From positions 25,906 to 89,905 of the forward strand of contig NZ_JANHKS010000022.1 in NCBI RefSeq assembly GCF_028682175.1: a stretch of 64,000 nt of DNA, written 5' to 3'. This document shows positions 55,541-64,000 of this stretch, piece by piece. Numbering within the stretch: the stretch's first letter is position 1; each line of letters opens with the position of its first letter. This stretch comes from Pseudomonas putida (GTDB lineage Bacteria; Pseudomonadota; Gammaproteobacteria; Pseudomonadales; Pseudomonadaceae). The notes beneath the pieces were generated by a model. The model was not told where the DNA came from, did no database searches, and was given only the letters and a program-made list of their open reading frames with translations. A program made the translations under genes and the position numbers.

Positions 55541-57001
55541 ATGTTTTCCCCATCGGATTTCCGCCCACGCTGCGCCAAGTGGCTCATCGCAACCGGAATC
55601 TTCCTGCTGCTCGGTGCCTGTGTTGAAAAACCCAACACACTGGAACGAGTCAAGGAGGATGGCGTCCTGCGCGTTGTCACTCGCAACAGCCCGGCCACTT
55701 ATTTCCAGGATCGCAACGGTGAAACCGGTTTCGAATACGAACTGGTCAAGCGCTTCGCCGACGATCTGGGCGTCGAACTGAAGATCGAAACCGCTGACAA
55801 CCTGGACGACCTCTTCGACCAGATGAACAAACCCGGCGGCCCGGTACTGGCGGCAGCGGGCCTTGTCAGCACCGAGAACCGCGCCAAACAGGTGCGCTTC
55901 TCCCATTCGTATCTGGAAGTGACGCCGCAGGTCATCTACCGCAATGGCCAGAACCGCCCGACCGACCCTGGCGATCTGGTGGGCAAGAAAATCCTCGTGC
56001 TCAAGGGCAGCAGCCACGCCGAGCAGCTGGCGGCCCTGAAAGTGAAGTACCCCGGCATCAACTATGAAGAGTCCGATCAGGTCGAGGTGGTCGACCTGCT
56101 GCGCATGGTCGATGAAGGGCAGATCGACCTGACCCTGGTGGATTCCAACGAACTGGCGATGAACCAGGTGTATTTCCCCAACGTGCGCGTGGCGTTCGAC
56201 CTGGGCGATGGCCGCGATCAACGCTGGGCCGTGGCGCTGGGCGAGGACAACAGCCTGCTCAACGAGATCAACACCTTCCTCGACAAGATGCAGAAGAACG
56301 GCATGCTGCAGCGGCTCAAGGACCGCTACTACGGACATGTGGACGTTCTGGGGTATGTCGGCGCCTATACCTTTGCCCAGCATCTGCAGGAACGTCTGCC
56401 CAAATACGAGAAGCATTTCCAGGCCGCCGCCAAGCAGGAGCAGGTCGATTGGCGCCTGCTGGCCGCCATCGGTTACCAGGAATCACTCTGGCAACCGGCC
56501 GTGACCTCCAAGACCGGCGTGCGTGGCCTGATGATGCTGACCCAGAGCACCGCGCAGGCCATGGGCGTGTCCAACCGGCTGGACGCCAAGCAAAGCATTC
56601 AGGGTGGCGCCAAGTATTTTGCCTACGTCAAGGAGCAACTGGACGACTCGATTCAGGAGCCTGATCGCACCTGGCTTGCGCTGGCGTCCTACAACATCGG
56701 CACCGGTCACCTCGATGACGCCCGCAAGCTGGCTGAAAACGAGGGCCTGAACCCGAACAAATGGCTCGACGTGAAAAAGATGCTGCCGCGTCTTTCCCAG
56801 AAGAAGTGGTACAGCAAGACCCGCTACGGCTACGCCCGTGGCGGTGAGCCGGTCAGTTTCGTGGCCAACATCCGCCGCTACTACGACATCCTGACCTGGG
56901 TAACCCAACCGCAGCTCGAAGGCAGCCAGGTGGCCGAAGGCGCCCTGCACGTGCCGGGCGTCGACAAGACCAAGCCGCCGGAAGACAAGGCACCTCTCTA
57001 G
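55541..57001 (+). CDS. mltF: Membrane-bound lytic murein transglycosylase F
   Basis: Lipoprotein of 486 residues. Lipobox LGAC with C27, then an SBP_bac_3 regulatory domain (about 40-265) and an SLT domain (about 290-450) with catalytic glutamate in AAIGYQESLWQPAV and SKTGVRGLMMLTQ. Cuts glycan strands to 1,6-anhydro ends. TATACT ends 6 nt before the ATG, so the message may be nearly leaderless; there is no clear Shine-Dalgarno site. Confidence 0.93.
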   Translation: MFSPSDFRPRCAKWLIATGIFLLLGACVEKPNTLERVKEDGVLRVVTRNSPATYFQDRNGETGFEYELVKRFADDLGVELKIETADNLDDLFDQMNKPGGPVLAAAGLVSTENRAKQVRFSHSYLEVTPQVIYRNGQNRPTDPGDLVGKKILVLKGSSHAEQLAALKVKYPGINYEESDQVEVVDLLRMVDEGQIDLTLVDSNELAMNQVYFPNVRVAFDLGDGRDQRWAVALGEDNSLLNEINTFLDKMQKNGMLQRLKDRYYGHVDVLGYVGAYTFAQHLQERLPKYEKHFQAAAKQEQVDWRLLAAIGYQESLWQPAVTSKTGVRGLMMLTQSTAQAMGVSNRLDAKQSIQGGAKYFAYVKEQLDDSIQEPDRTWLALASYNIGTGHLDDARKLAENEGLNPNKWLDVKKMLPRLSQKKWYSKTRYGYARGGEPVSFVANIRRYYDILTWVTQPQLEGSQVAEGALHVPGVDKTKPPEDKAPL

Positions 57002-57015
57002 AATCTGAACCCTCC

Positions 57016-57109
57016 CCCGTAGCAGCACGGCTTGCCGGCGGGGCGGTGTGTCAGAAACAGATGCGTTGGATGACACACCGCTCCCGCCGGCAAGCCGTGC
57101 TGCTACGGG
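57016..57109. repeat. REPIN, class II
   Basis: CCCCGTAGCAGCACGGCTTG and the inverted copy GCAAGCCGTGCTGCTACGGG, between the convergent mltF and tadA. Confidence 0.9.
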
Positions 57110-57127
57110 ATATAGGTGATCGATCCC

Positions 57128-57610
57128 TCAGCCCTTCGCCCGTCTCATCCTGAAAAACTCACTCAGCATCGTCCCGCACTCCTCCCCCAGCACTCCCCCC
57201 TCGTACAGCACCCGATGGTTGAGAAACGGCTGGGTAAAGAACTGCCCCTGACTCTGCACCACACCCGCCTTGGGCTCGGTAGCGCCATACACCACCCGGC
57301 CAATACGCGAATGCACGATCAGCCCCGCGCACATGCTGCACGGCTCCAGCGTCACGTACAGCGTACTGCCCGGCAGACGGTAATTGCTCAGCGCCTGGGC
57401 GGCGTCGCGAATGGCGACCATTTCTGCATGGGCGCTGGGATCATTGCCGCTGATGGGACAGTTGTAGCCCCGCCCGACGATGACGCCATCGTGCACCACT
57501 ACCGCGCCCACCGGCACCTCGCCCAGCATCGCCCCTTCGGCGGCCAGGGCCAGGGCCTCGCGCATGAAATGCTGATCGCGGCTGCGATCAATGATTTGCG
57601 GCTGCCGCAT
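57128..57610 (-). CDS. tadA: tRNA-specific adenosine deaminase
   Basis: Makes inosine at the wobble position of tRNA-Arg. 160 residues. Zinc/catalytic residues H61 and E63 in HAEMVAIRDA, C91 and C94 in EPCSMCAG. Start ATG 57610 overlaps the multicopper-oxidase stop by 1 nt (TAATG). Confidence 0.95.
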   Translation of the reverse strand: MRQPQIIDRSRDQHFMREALALAAEGAMLGEVPVGAVVVHDGVIVGRGYNCPISGNDPSAHAEMVAIRDAAQALSNYRLPGSTLYVTLEPCSMCAGLIVHSRIGRVVYGATEPKAGVVQSQGQFFTQPFLNHRVLYEGGVLGEECGTMLSEFFRMRRAKG

Positions 57611-58983
57611 TAAGAAACCTCGATAGCTGCCATAAGACCGGTCTCCATGTGATCGATCACATGGCAGTGGAACATCCACACGCCGGGATTATCCGCTACC
57701 AGCGCCACCCGTGCGCGCTCGTTTCGTCCTAACAGATAGGTGTCGGTGAAATAAGGGATCACCTCTTTGCGATTCGACGCGATCACCTTGAAGCTCATGC
57801 CGTGCAGGTGAATGGGGTGCTGATACTGAGTCATGTTCTTCAGTTCGAAGATGTAACTCTTGCCCTTTTCAAGCCTGGCGATGGGCCGGTCGGCGCAGGT
57901 CTTGTCGGTGATGTCCCAGGCCTGGCCGTTGATCTGCCACAGGCTCGGCGGCTTGCCGTTATCGGTATTGACCGACACCGCGCCCGCCCATTCGAAATTG
58001 AAATTCAGCTTCTCGGCGTTGGCCAGATCAGGCTCGGCCACCGGGTTAGCGGGCAACTCAGGCGGCCAGTCAGTGGCTGCGTCGTTGTTGGCGACAGAAC
58101 GGAAAGTGCCCAGCCGCACCGGGCCGTTGCGCAATGACAACTCCTCACCCGCCGCCGGCGCCTTGATCGCCAGACAGATGCGCATCCCCGGCCCCAGCCA
58201 GTAATCCTTGCCCAGCGGGCGCGGCTTGACCGGGTTGCCGTCCAGCGCATAGATCATCGCTTCGGCATCCGGCAGGTTAAGCCGATAGGTCACGGTATTG
58301 TCGAGGTTGAGAATCCGCACCCGGGTGATCTGCCCGGCGGGCAATTCGATCACGCCCTGGGGCACGCCATTGATGGTCGACAACCGCCCCGCCGTGCCCT
58401 CACGCGCGGCTTCCCGGGTGATGCTGAACTCGGTAAACGCGCCCTGCTCGTCCACGTGCCAGCTCTTGAGGCTCACCGTGCGCTCATGCAGGAAACCCGT
58501 AGGCTCGCGCTCCTCGACAATCAAAGGCCCCACCAGCCCACGCCCCAGTTCCTCACTGCTGCTGACGTGGGGGTGATACCAATAGCTGCCCGCATCCGGA
58601 ACGCGGAACTTGTAGTCGAAATACTCGCCCGGCTTGACCGGCAGCTGCGAGACGTAGGGCACCCCGTCCATCTCCAGCGGCAGACGAATGCCATGCCAAT
58701 GAATGGTCGTCTCCACCGGCAGGTGATTGATGAACCGCACCCGCAACCATTCGCCCTGACGCACCCGCAACTCCGTCCCCGGCGCCGATCCGCCAAACGC
58801 CCAGGCAGGCGTCTGATGTCCACTCACCAACTCCACATCCAGAGGCGCCGCGATCAACTCGTAATCATGCCCCTCCCCCGGCCCCGTGCGCCCCAACCAG
58901 TAACGCGAAGCGCCACCAGCGCCAAGCCCGACCACGGCAAGACCGGCCAGACCTGCGAGAATTTGTCGACGGGTGAAGGACAT
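57610..58983 (-). CDS. Multicopper oxidase (CueO/laccase-like)
   Basis: 457 residues, Tat-exported (SFTRRQILAGLAG), periplasmic. Copper ligands: HWHG (about 95), WYHPH, HPIHLHG and HCHVIDHMETGLM near the C-terminus. The C-terminal motif is complete, so it should be active. Likely oxidises Cu(I), other metals or phenols. A palindrome-like CTTACAAAATCTTAAG lies 42 nt upstream. Overlaps tadA. Confidence 0.9.
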   Translation of the reverse strand: MSFTRRQILAGLAGLAVVGLGAGGASRYWLGRTGPGEGHDYELIAAPLDVELVSGHQTPAWAFGGSAPGTELRVRQGEWLRVRFINHLPVETTIHWHGIRLPLEMDGVPYVSQLPVKPGEYFDYKFRVPDAGSYWYHPHVSSSEELGRGLVGPLIVEEREPTGFLHERTVSLKSWHVDEQGAFTEFSITREAAREGTAGRLSTINGVPQGVIELPAGQITRVRILNLDNTVTYRLNLPDAEAMIYALDGNPVKPRPLGKDYWLGPGMRICLAIKAPAAGEELSLRNGPVRLGTFRSVANNDAATDWPPELPANPVAEPDLANAEKLNFNFEWAGAVSVNTDNGKPPSLWQINGQAWDITDKTCADRPIARLEKGKSYIFELKNMTQYQHPIHLHGMSFKVIASNRKEVIPYFTDTYLLGRNERARVALVADNPGVWMFHCHVIDHMETGLMAAIEVS

Positions 58984-59024
58984 ACGGGAAGCACCTTGAG
59001 AAATACGAATACGATACACGCGCA

Positions 59025-59040
59025 CTTACAAAATCTTAAG
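59025..59040. promoter_or_regulatory. Inverted repeat upstream of the multicopper oxidase
   Basis: CTTACAAAATCTTAAG, arms CTTA/TAAG separated by 8 bp, about 42 bp before the start codon. It resembles the spacing of CopR/CusR-type copper sites, but the match is weak. Confidence 0.3.
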
Positions 59041-59130
59041 CAAACGGCCACTTTCAATTTGATTCCGCACATTGCAAGCCGGGCCGTTGGGATCGATCAG
59101 GCTTTGGTCGCCACCAATGTCCCGACCAAA

Positions 59131-59159
59131 AAAAACCGCTGAACACGTCAGCGGTTTTT
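59131..59159. terminator. Terminator after guaA
   Basis: Perfect AAAAACCGCTGA/TCAGCGGTTTTT stem with a 5-nt loop; A and T runs on both sides allow action in both directions. It separates guaA from the multicopper oxidase gene. Confidence 0.9.
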
Positions 59160-59177
59160 CTCACACCTCGGCGGGGA

Positions 59178-60755
59178 TCATTCCCACTCAATCGTCGCCG
59201 GCGGCTTGCTCGACACGTCGTAAGTGACGCGGGAGATGCCGTCGATTTCGTTGATGATACGACCGCTGACGGTTTCCAGCAGTTCGTATGGCAGGTGCGC
59301 CCAGCGTGCGGTCATGAAGTCGATGGTTTCGACGGCGCGCAGTGCGACGACCCAGGCGTAACGACGGCCGTCGCCGACCACACCTACGGATTTCACTGGC
59401 TGGAACACGACGAAGGCCTGGCTGACTTTGTGGTACCAATCGGCCTTGCGCAGTTCTTCGATGAAGATGTGGTCAGCGCGACGCAGCAGGTCGGCGTATT
59501 CCTTCTTCACTTCACCCAGGATGCGCACGCCCAGGCCTGGGCCCGGGAACGGGTGGCGGTAGACCATGTCGTACGGCAGGCCGAGTTCCAGGCCCAGACG
59601 ACGAACTTCGTCCTTGAACAGTTCGCGCAGTGGCTCGACCAGTTTCAGGTTCATCTCTTCCGGCAGGCCGCCCACGTTGTGGTGCGACTTGATGACGTGA
59701 GCCTTGCCGCTCTTGGCGCCAGCGGACTCGATCACGTCAGGGTAGATGGTGCCCTGGGCCAGGTACTTGATGTTGTGCAGCTTGGTGGACTCTGCATCGA
59801 ACACGTCGATGAAGGTACGGCCAATGATCTTGCGCTTCTTCTCCGGGTCGGCTTCGCCTTCCAGGTTGCTGAGGAACTGCTCTTCGGCGTTGGCGCGGAT
59901 GACCTTGACGCCCATGTTCTCGGCGAACATGGCCATCACTTGCTCACCTTCGTGCAGGCGCAGCAGGCCGTTGTCGACGAAAACGCAGGTCAGCTGGTCG
60001 CCAATGGCCTTGTGCAGCAGGGCCGCGACAACCGAGGAATCGACGCCGCCGGACAGGCCCAGCAGGACGTTGTCGGTGCCGACCTGGGCGCGAACCTGGG
60101 CGATGGCGTCTTCGGCGATCTTCGAAGGGGTCCACAGTGCTTCGCAACCGCAGATGTCGAGCACGAAGCGCGACAGGATGCGACCGCCCTGCTTGGTGTG
60201 GGTCACTTCCGGGTGGAACTGCACGCCGTAGTAGCCACGGGCATCGTCGGCCATGCCGGCGATCGGGCAGCTAGGGGTGCTGGCCAGGATGTGGAATTCG
60301 GACGGCAGCTTCGTGACCTTGTCACCGTGGCTCATCCAGACGTCCAGGCCCAGCAGGCCGTCGGCGTCGACGTGGTCTTCGATGCCGTCGAGCAGGCGGC
60401 TCTTGCCGACCACGTCGACACGGGCGTAACCGAATTCACGCAGCTCGGAGCCTTCGACCTTGCCGCCCAGTTGCTCGGCCATGGTCTGCATGCCGTAGCA
60501 GATACCGAAAACCGGGACACCCAGGTCAAACACGGCTTGCGGGCAGCGCGGGCTGTTGGCTTCGTGTACGGACTCGGGACCACCGGCGAGGATGACGCCT
60601 TTGGGAGCGAATTCGCGAATCGCTTCGTCGTCCATGTCGAAAGGGTGCAGCTCACAGTAGACACCGATCTCGCGAACGCGACGGGCGATCAGTTGGGTGT
60701 ACTGGGAACCGAAGTCCAGGATCAGGATGCGGTGGGCGTGAATGTCGAGGGCCAT
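59178..60755 (-). CDS. guaA: GMP synthase (glutamine-hydrolysing)
   Basis: Converts XMP to GMP. 525 residues: glutaminase domain with C86 in GICYGMQ and the FHPEVTHT histidine, ATP pyrophosphatase loop GLSGGVDSSVVAALL (about 235) and the C-terminal dimerisation domain ending PATIEWE. Start ATG 60755. Downstream of guaB with site C between them. Confidence 0.96.
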   Translation of the reverse strand: MALDIHAHRILILDFGSQYTQLIARRVREIGVYCELHPFDMDDEAIREFAPKGVILAGGPESVHEANSPRCPQAVFDLGVPVFGICYGMQTMAEQLGGKVEGSELREFGYARVDVVGKSRLLDGIEDHVDADGLLGLDVWMSHGDKVTKLPSEFHILASTPSCPIAGMADDARGYYGVQFHPEVTHTKQGGRILSRFVLDICGCEALWTPSKIAEDAIAQVRAQVGTDNVLLGLSGGVDSSVVAALLHKAIGDQLTCVFVDNGLLRLHEGEQVMAMFAENMGVKVIRANAEEQFLSNLEGEADPEKKRKIIGRTFIDVFDAESTKLHNIKYLAQGTIYPDVIESAGAKSGKAHVIKSHHNVGGLPEEMNLKLVEPLRELFKDEVRRLGLELGLPYDMVYRHPFPGPGLGVRILGEVKKEYADLLRRADHIFIEELRKADWYHKVSQAFVVFQPVKSVGVVGDGRRYAWVVALRAVETIDFMTARWAHLPYELLETVSGRIINEIDGISRVTYDVSSKPPATIEWE

Positions 60756-60769
60756 GAGAAGACTCTGCT

Positions 60770-60897
60770 GGAGCAGCTTCAAGCCTCAAGCTTCAAGCTG
60801 CAAGGTGTTGGAAGGCTGCAACTGCGTAGTGCCAGTCCGGTAAAGGCGCTGGCACTACGGTCGGCTTGCAGCTTGGAGCTGATAACTTGCCGCTGGG
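60770..60897. repeat. Inverted heptad-repeat element (site C) between guaB and guaA
   Basis: Left arm AGCTTCAAGCCTCAAGCTTC and right arm GGCTTGCAGCTTGGAGCTG. In the centre is a perfect 11-bp hairpin CGTAGTGCCAG/CTGGCACTACG (60825-60835/60849-60859) with a 13-nt loop. Confidence 0.65.
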
Positions 60898-60902
60898 AGG
60901 CG

Positions 60903-62372
60903 TTAGCCGACCCGATAGTTCGGCGCTTCCTTGGTGATCTGTACGTCGTGGACGTGGGATTCGGCCATGCCGGCGCCGGTGATGCGGACGAATTCAGGCT
61001 TGGTGCGCATTTCCTGAATGTCGGCGCTGCCGGTGTAGCCCATGGAAGAACGCAGGCCGCCCATCAATTGATGGATGATGGCAGACAGCGAACCCTTGTA
61101 GGCGACACGGCCTTCGATGCCTTCCGGCACCAGCTTCTCGGCACCTGCGGATGAATCCTGGAAGTAACGGTCCGAGGAGCCTTGCGCCTGGGACATCGCA
61201 CCCAGCGAACCCATGCCGCGGTAAGCCTTGTAGGAACGGCCCTGGAACAGCTCGATCTCGCCTGGTGCTTCTTCGGTACCGGCGAACATCGAACCCATCA
61301 TCACACACGAGGCGCCGGCCACGATGGCCTTGGACAGGTCACCGGAGAAACGGATGCCGCCGTCGGCGATCAGGGGAACGTCGGTGCCTTCCAGTGCAGC
61401 GGCCACGTTGGCGACGGCGCTGATCTGCGGCACGCCGACACCGGCAACGATACGGGTGGTGCAGATCGAGCCCGGGCCGATACCGACCTTGACGCCGTCA
61501 GCGCCGGCTTCGACCAGTGCGCGAGCTGCAGCGCCGGTGGCGATGTTGCCGCCGATGACCTGCACTTCAGGGAAGTTCTGCTTGACCCAGCGAACGCGGT
61601 CGATCACGCCTTTGGAGTGGCCGTGGGCGGTGTCGACGACGATGACGTCAACGCCGGCTGCGACCAGGGCGGTGACGCGCTCGCCGGTGTCTTTACCGGT
61701 GCCGACAGCAGCGCCGACGCGCAGACGACCTTGATCGTCCTTGCTGGCCAGCGGGTAGGCCTTGGCTTTTTCGATGTCCTTGACGGTCATCATGCCCTTG
61801 AGCGCGAACTTGCCGTCGACGATCAGGACTTTTTCCAGGCGATGCTTGTGCAGCAGCTCGCGGACTTCGTTCTTGTCGGCGCCTTCGCGGACAGTGACCA
61901 GGCGCTCTTTGGGCGTCATCACTTCGCGGACAGGCACGTCCAGACGGTTTTCGAAACGCACGTCACGGGAGGTCACGATGCCGACGAGTTCGCCGTCATG
62001 CAGGACCGGTACGCCGGAAATGTTGTGCAGACGGGTCAGTTCGAACAGGTCACGAACCGTTGCATCCGCCTCGATGGTGATAGGATCCTTGACCACACCC
62101 GCTTCGAACTTCTTGACCTTGCGCACTTCGGCAGCTTGCTGCTCGACGGTCATGTTCTTGTGGATGATGCCGATGCCGCCTTCCTGAGCCATGGCGATTG
62201 CCAGACGGGCTTCAGTGACGGTGTCCATAGCGGCGGAAACAAGGGGGATGTTCAGTTCGATGCCACGGGTCAATCGGGTTTTCAGACTGACTTCGTTGGG
62301 AAGCACCTCGGAATAACCGGGCACAAGGAGAATGTCGTCGAATGTAAGGGCTTCTTGGCTGATACGCAGCAT
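60903..62372 (-). CDS. guaB: IMP dehydrogenase
   Basis: Oxidises IMP to XMP, first step to GMP. 489 residues: TIM barrel with two CBS domains inserted (about 95-205), catalytic cysteine in IGPGSICTTRI, and GAMSQAQGSSDRYFQ flap. Start ATG 62372; promoter at 62408-62436. Confidence 0.96.
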   Translation of the reverse strand: MLRISQEALTFDDILLVPGYSEVLPNEVSLKTRLTRGIELNIPLVSAAMDTVTEARLAIAMAQEGGIGIIHKNMTVEQQAAEVRKVKKFEAGVVKDPITIEADATVRDLFELTRLHNISGVPVLHDGELVGIVTSRDVRFENRLDVPVREVMTPKERLVTVREGADKNEVRELLHKHRLEKVLIVDGKFALKGMMTVKDIEKAKAYPLASKDDQGRLRVGAAVGTGKDTGERVTALVAAGVDVIVVDTAHGHSKGVIDRVRWVKQNFPEVQVIGGNIATGAAARALVEAGADGVKVGIGPGSICTTRIVAGVGVPQISAVANVAAALEGTDVPLIADGGIRFSGDLSKAIVAGASCVMMGSMFAGTEEAPGEIELFQGRSYKAYRGMGSLGAMSQAQGSSDRYFQDSSAGAEKLVPEGIEGRVAYKGSLSAIIHQLMGGLRSSMGYTGSADIQEMRTKPEFVRITGAGMAESHVHDVQITKEAPNYRVG

Positions 62373-62407
62373 CGCTGGGCTCCCGAGCGGGAAAATGGAA
62401 GCGCGCC

Positions 62408-62436
62408 ATTATACCCAGACACCTGCCCTTGCTCAA
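62408..62436 (-). promoter_or_regulatory. guaB sigma70 promoter
   Basis: Minus-strand -35 TTGAGC (62436-62431), 17-bp spacer, -10 TATAAT (62413-62408). Start expected near 62401, giving a leader of about 29 nt. Confidence 0.8.
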
Positions 62437-62498
62437 TGTAAAGATCAGGCAATTTGATAATGTTCTTGATAGTTGCTCGCTATCGACCCGAAACCTGT

Positions 62499-63047
62499 CT
62501 ACAGACGGACTTTGACCCACGACACCGGGCGATCCAGCCGCTCGGCGAATTCTTCGAGAAACGCCGGTTTGAAGCCTGCATCCAGCCAGTTATTGAAGAT
62601 GAAGCCCAGGTTGGAGAAGCCGCACGGATCGAGAAACAGAAAGCCGTTGATGTCGTCTTCGAAGCGACACTCGGGGCACATGAAGTTGTCGGTGTGCTTA
62701 GGGGTCCATTCTTCGAGGCTGTCGAACAGCGCTTCGCCGATCTCGCGCCGGCACTCCGGGCACCCCGCCTCCTCCTTGAACCCCTGCTGCGGGGTGTAGA
62801 TGCAGCGCTTGAGCACGATCTCCAGCCCGTTGATGGCCTGGCCATAGGGCAGCGCGTCGGGATTCTCGACAAAACGCCGGGCGCCGGGGGCAATCGCGTA
62901 GGCCATGCGATTGAAGCTGCGCCCGCAGGTGGTCAGCGACTCCTCCACCACGTCCAGTTTCACCAGCCAGCGCAGGATCGCCCGCGCCTTGGCTTCATGG
63001 GCCGGAAAGCTGGAGATTTGCGGGACGATGATGCTCTGGGTGTTCAT
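62499..63047 (-). CDS. Hypothetical zinc-ribbon protein
   Basis: 182 residues, no family I can name with confidence. Two knuckles C96-PE-C99 and C124-PE-C127 form a likely zinc site; the rest is mixed helix with aromatic segments (SNLGFIFNNWLDAGFKPAFL). No signal peptide or membrane segment. Separate from guaB by 126 nt. Pseudomonas orthologues are sometimes labelled as an ABC-transporter ATPase; I see no Walker motifs to support that. Confidence 0.8.
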   Translation of the reverse strand: MNTQSIIVPQISSFPAHEAKARAILRWLVKLDVVEESLTTCGRSFNRMAYAIAPGARRFVENPDALPYGQAINGLEIVLKRCIYTPQQGFKEEAGCPECRREIGEALFDSLEEWTPKHTDNFMCPECRFEDDINGFLFLDPCGFSNLGFIFNNWLDAGFKPAFLEEFAERLDRPVSWVKVRL

Positions 63048-63119
63048 GACGGGCCTGCCACTGACATTGAATCGGGGCGCGCAGCTTAATGCCCGCGCCG
63101 GTCACGTCAAGTATTGACC

Positions 63120-63905
63120 TTAACCGGCCAGGTAGCGACCGATCAGCGTGATGCCGCTGATAAGCACCATCCAGGTCACCAACCGCACGAACATCTCCCG
63201 CGACATGCGCATGACCAGATGCCGCCCCACCCACGAGCCGAGGATCATCGCCGGTAACAGACAGACCGCCAGCACCAGCAGGGACATCTGCGCGTAAACG
63301 CCGGTGATCACGAACAGGCTAAGACGCACGATGGTGCTGCAACTGATGAGCGCGTTCTGCGTGGCGCGGGCCTGGACCTTGTCGGTCAGCCGGCCGTTGA
63401 GGTAGATCGCGTAGAGAAAGCCGCCGCTGCCGAACAGCGCGCCGAACAGCCCGCCCGTGGTACCCATGGGAATCGACCATGCGGCAGACAACTGGGTCGG
63501 GCGCACTTTCACGGCCAGGCTGTAGACCGAATAACCGATCAGGAACAGCCCCATCATTAATAGAAGGACGTCGGATTTGAGGTTGAGCAGAAACAGCACG
63601 CCCAGGGTGCAGCCGACCGCCATGCACGGCACCATGCGAAACAGCTCTGAGCGCACCACCGATTGCCGCGACGGCAACAGGTGGCTGAATGCGGCGAGAA
63701 AATCCAGCATCACCAGCAAGGGGATGATCCGCGACAGCGGCATGAAGTGGATCAGCACCGGGCCTGCGACCAGCGCCGTGCCGAAGCCTGCGATGGCGAA
63801 GACCAGGTAAGCGGCGATGACGCCGGCTTCGATGAACAGCCAGTCGGTCGGGGTCAGGCCCAATTGGTTGAAGGCGACCGAAAGGTCGTTGAGCGCGGCG
63901 AGCAT
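63120..63905 (-). CDS. TauE/SafE-family sulfite exporter-like permease
   Basis: 261 residues, about eight membrane helices in two halves. Family patterns: GFGTALVAGPVLIHFMPLSRI and the second-half GTTGGLFGALFGSGGFLYAI. Members export sulfite or organic sulfur compounds; the substrate here is unknown. Start ATG 63905 has GGAGG 7-11 nt upstream. Confidence 0.88.
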   Translation of the reverse strand: MLAALNDLSVAFNQLGLTPTDWLFIEAGVIAAYLVFAIAGFGTALVAGPVLIHFMPLSRIIPLLVMLDFLAAFSHLLPSRQSVVRSELFRMVPCMAVGCTLGVLFLLNLKSDVLLLMMGLFLIGYSVYSLAVKVRPTQLSAAWSIPMGTTGGLFGALFGSGGFLYAIYLNGRLTDKVQARATQNALISCSTIVRLSLFVITGVYAQMSLLVLAVCLLPAMILGSWVGRHLVMRMSREMFVRLVTWMVLISGITLIGRYLAG

Positions 63906-63963
63906 TGTTTCCTCCTTGGATGAATGGCGACGCACAGCATACGCGAAATGCTGCGCGGCTCCC

Positions 63964-64000
63964 TTGTAGCAGCACGGCTTGCCGGCGGGAGCGGTGTGTC
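63964..64000. repeat. Class II REP, cut by right edge
   Basis: TTGTAGCAGCACGGCTTGCC and GGCGGGAGCGGTGTGTC, the left half of a REPIN continuing beyond the window. Confidence 0.85.

Noticed and set aside
59295..61154. Long plus-strand frame across guaA and guaB
   Set aside because: Antisense shadow of two certain genes and of site C; no domain is visible.

Overview
The window is a piece of a Pseudomonas chromosome, most likely from the fluorescens/syringae side of the genus. The evidence is the Wsp chemosensory genes, a DUF3509 gene (a family I know mainly from Pseudomonas), the rpsP-rimM-trmD-rplS, ffh-ypjD-corB and guaB-guaA blocks, and many REP/REPIN palindromes of the Pseudomonas type (GTAGGAGCGCGCTTGCCCGC, GTAGCAGCACGGCTTGCCGG). 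Species cannot be fixed from the sequence alone. I see no rRNA, tRNA, phage, insertion sequence or CRISPR.

Layout. 1-3042 (minus): wspC (cut by the left edge), wspB and wspA, the receptor end of the surface-sensing/c-di-GMP pathway. 3476-5300: a DUF533 membrane protein divergent from a LysR regulator. 5507-14588 (plus): a polyamine block with two gamma-aminobutyraldehyde dehydrogenase paralogues on either side of a YdcSTUV-type ABC importer, then an APC permease. REPINs lie at most junctions. 14705-17078: a HicAB toxin-antitoxin pair and a soluble hybrid histidine kinase. 17279-24725: an OYE-family oxidoreductase, recJ, yaeQ, a periplasmic binding protein, a candidate structured RNA with DUF3509, and a BvgS-like sensor that ends before its kinase. 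24838-29582 (minus): thrC, hom, dsbC, xerD. 29643-30738: a 1.1-kb tandem REPIN array. 30808-34375 (minus): rplS-trmD-rimM-rpsP and ffh. 34639-39254 (plus): ypjD, corB, an MHS transporter and wbqC. 39296-43487: purT, DUF1289, gamma-carbonic anhydrase, two Nudix hydrolases and an L,D-transpeptidase. 43822-50991 (plus): a complete N-acetylglucosamine operon (GntR regulator, nagA, SIS-type deaminase, EIIA-HPr-EI fusion, EIICB). 51109-63905: purL, mltF, tadA, a multicopper oxidase, guaA, guaB, a zinc-ribbon protein and a TauE/SafE permease.

How the parts work together. The polyamine block would import putrescine-like substrates and oxidise the aldehyde made by a transaminase encoded elsewhere to GABA; the permease may carry related amines or amino acids. 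The nag operon imports and phosphorylates GlcNAc, deacetylates it and deaminates glucosamine-6-phosphate into glycolysis. Most of the rest is core metabolism and translation.

Most unusual items: the A-B-(C-A)x4-B REPIN array between xerD and rplS; a four-hairpin terminator-ended element downstream of DUF3509; a 65-nt nested inverted repeat that would cover the ribosome-binding site of the OYE gene; a two-Venus-flytrap PAS sensor with no kinase; a second class of inverted heptad repeats placed inside three operons; and a degenerate second EIIB domain in NagE. No single clearly undescribed multi-gene system stands out. The novelty is mainly in repeats and structured non-coding DNA.
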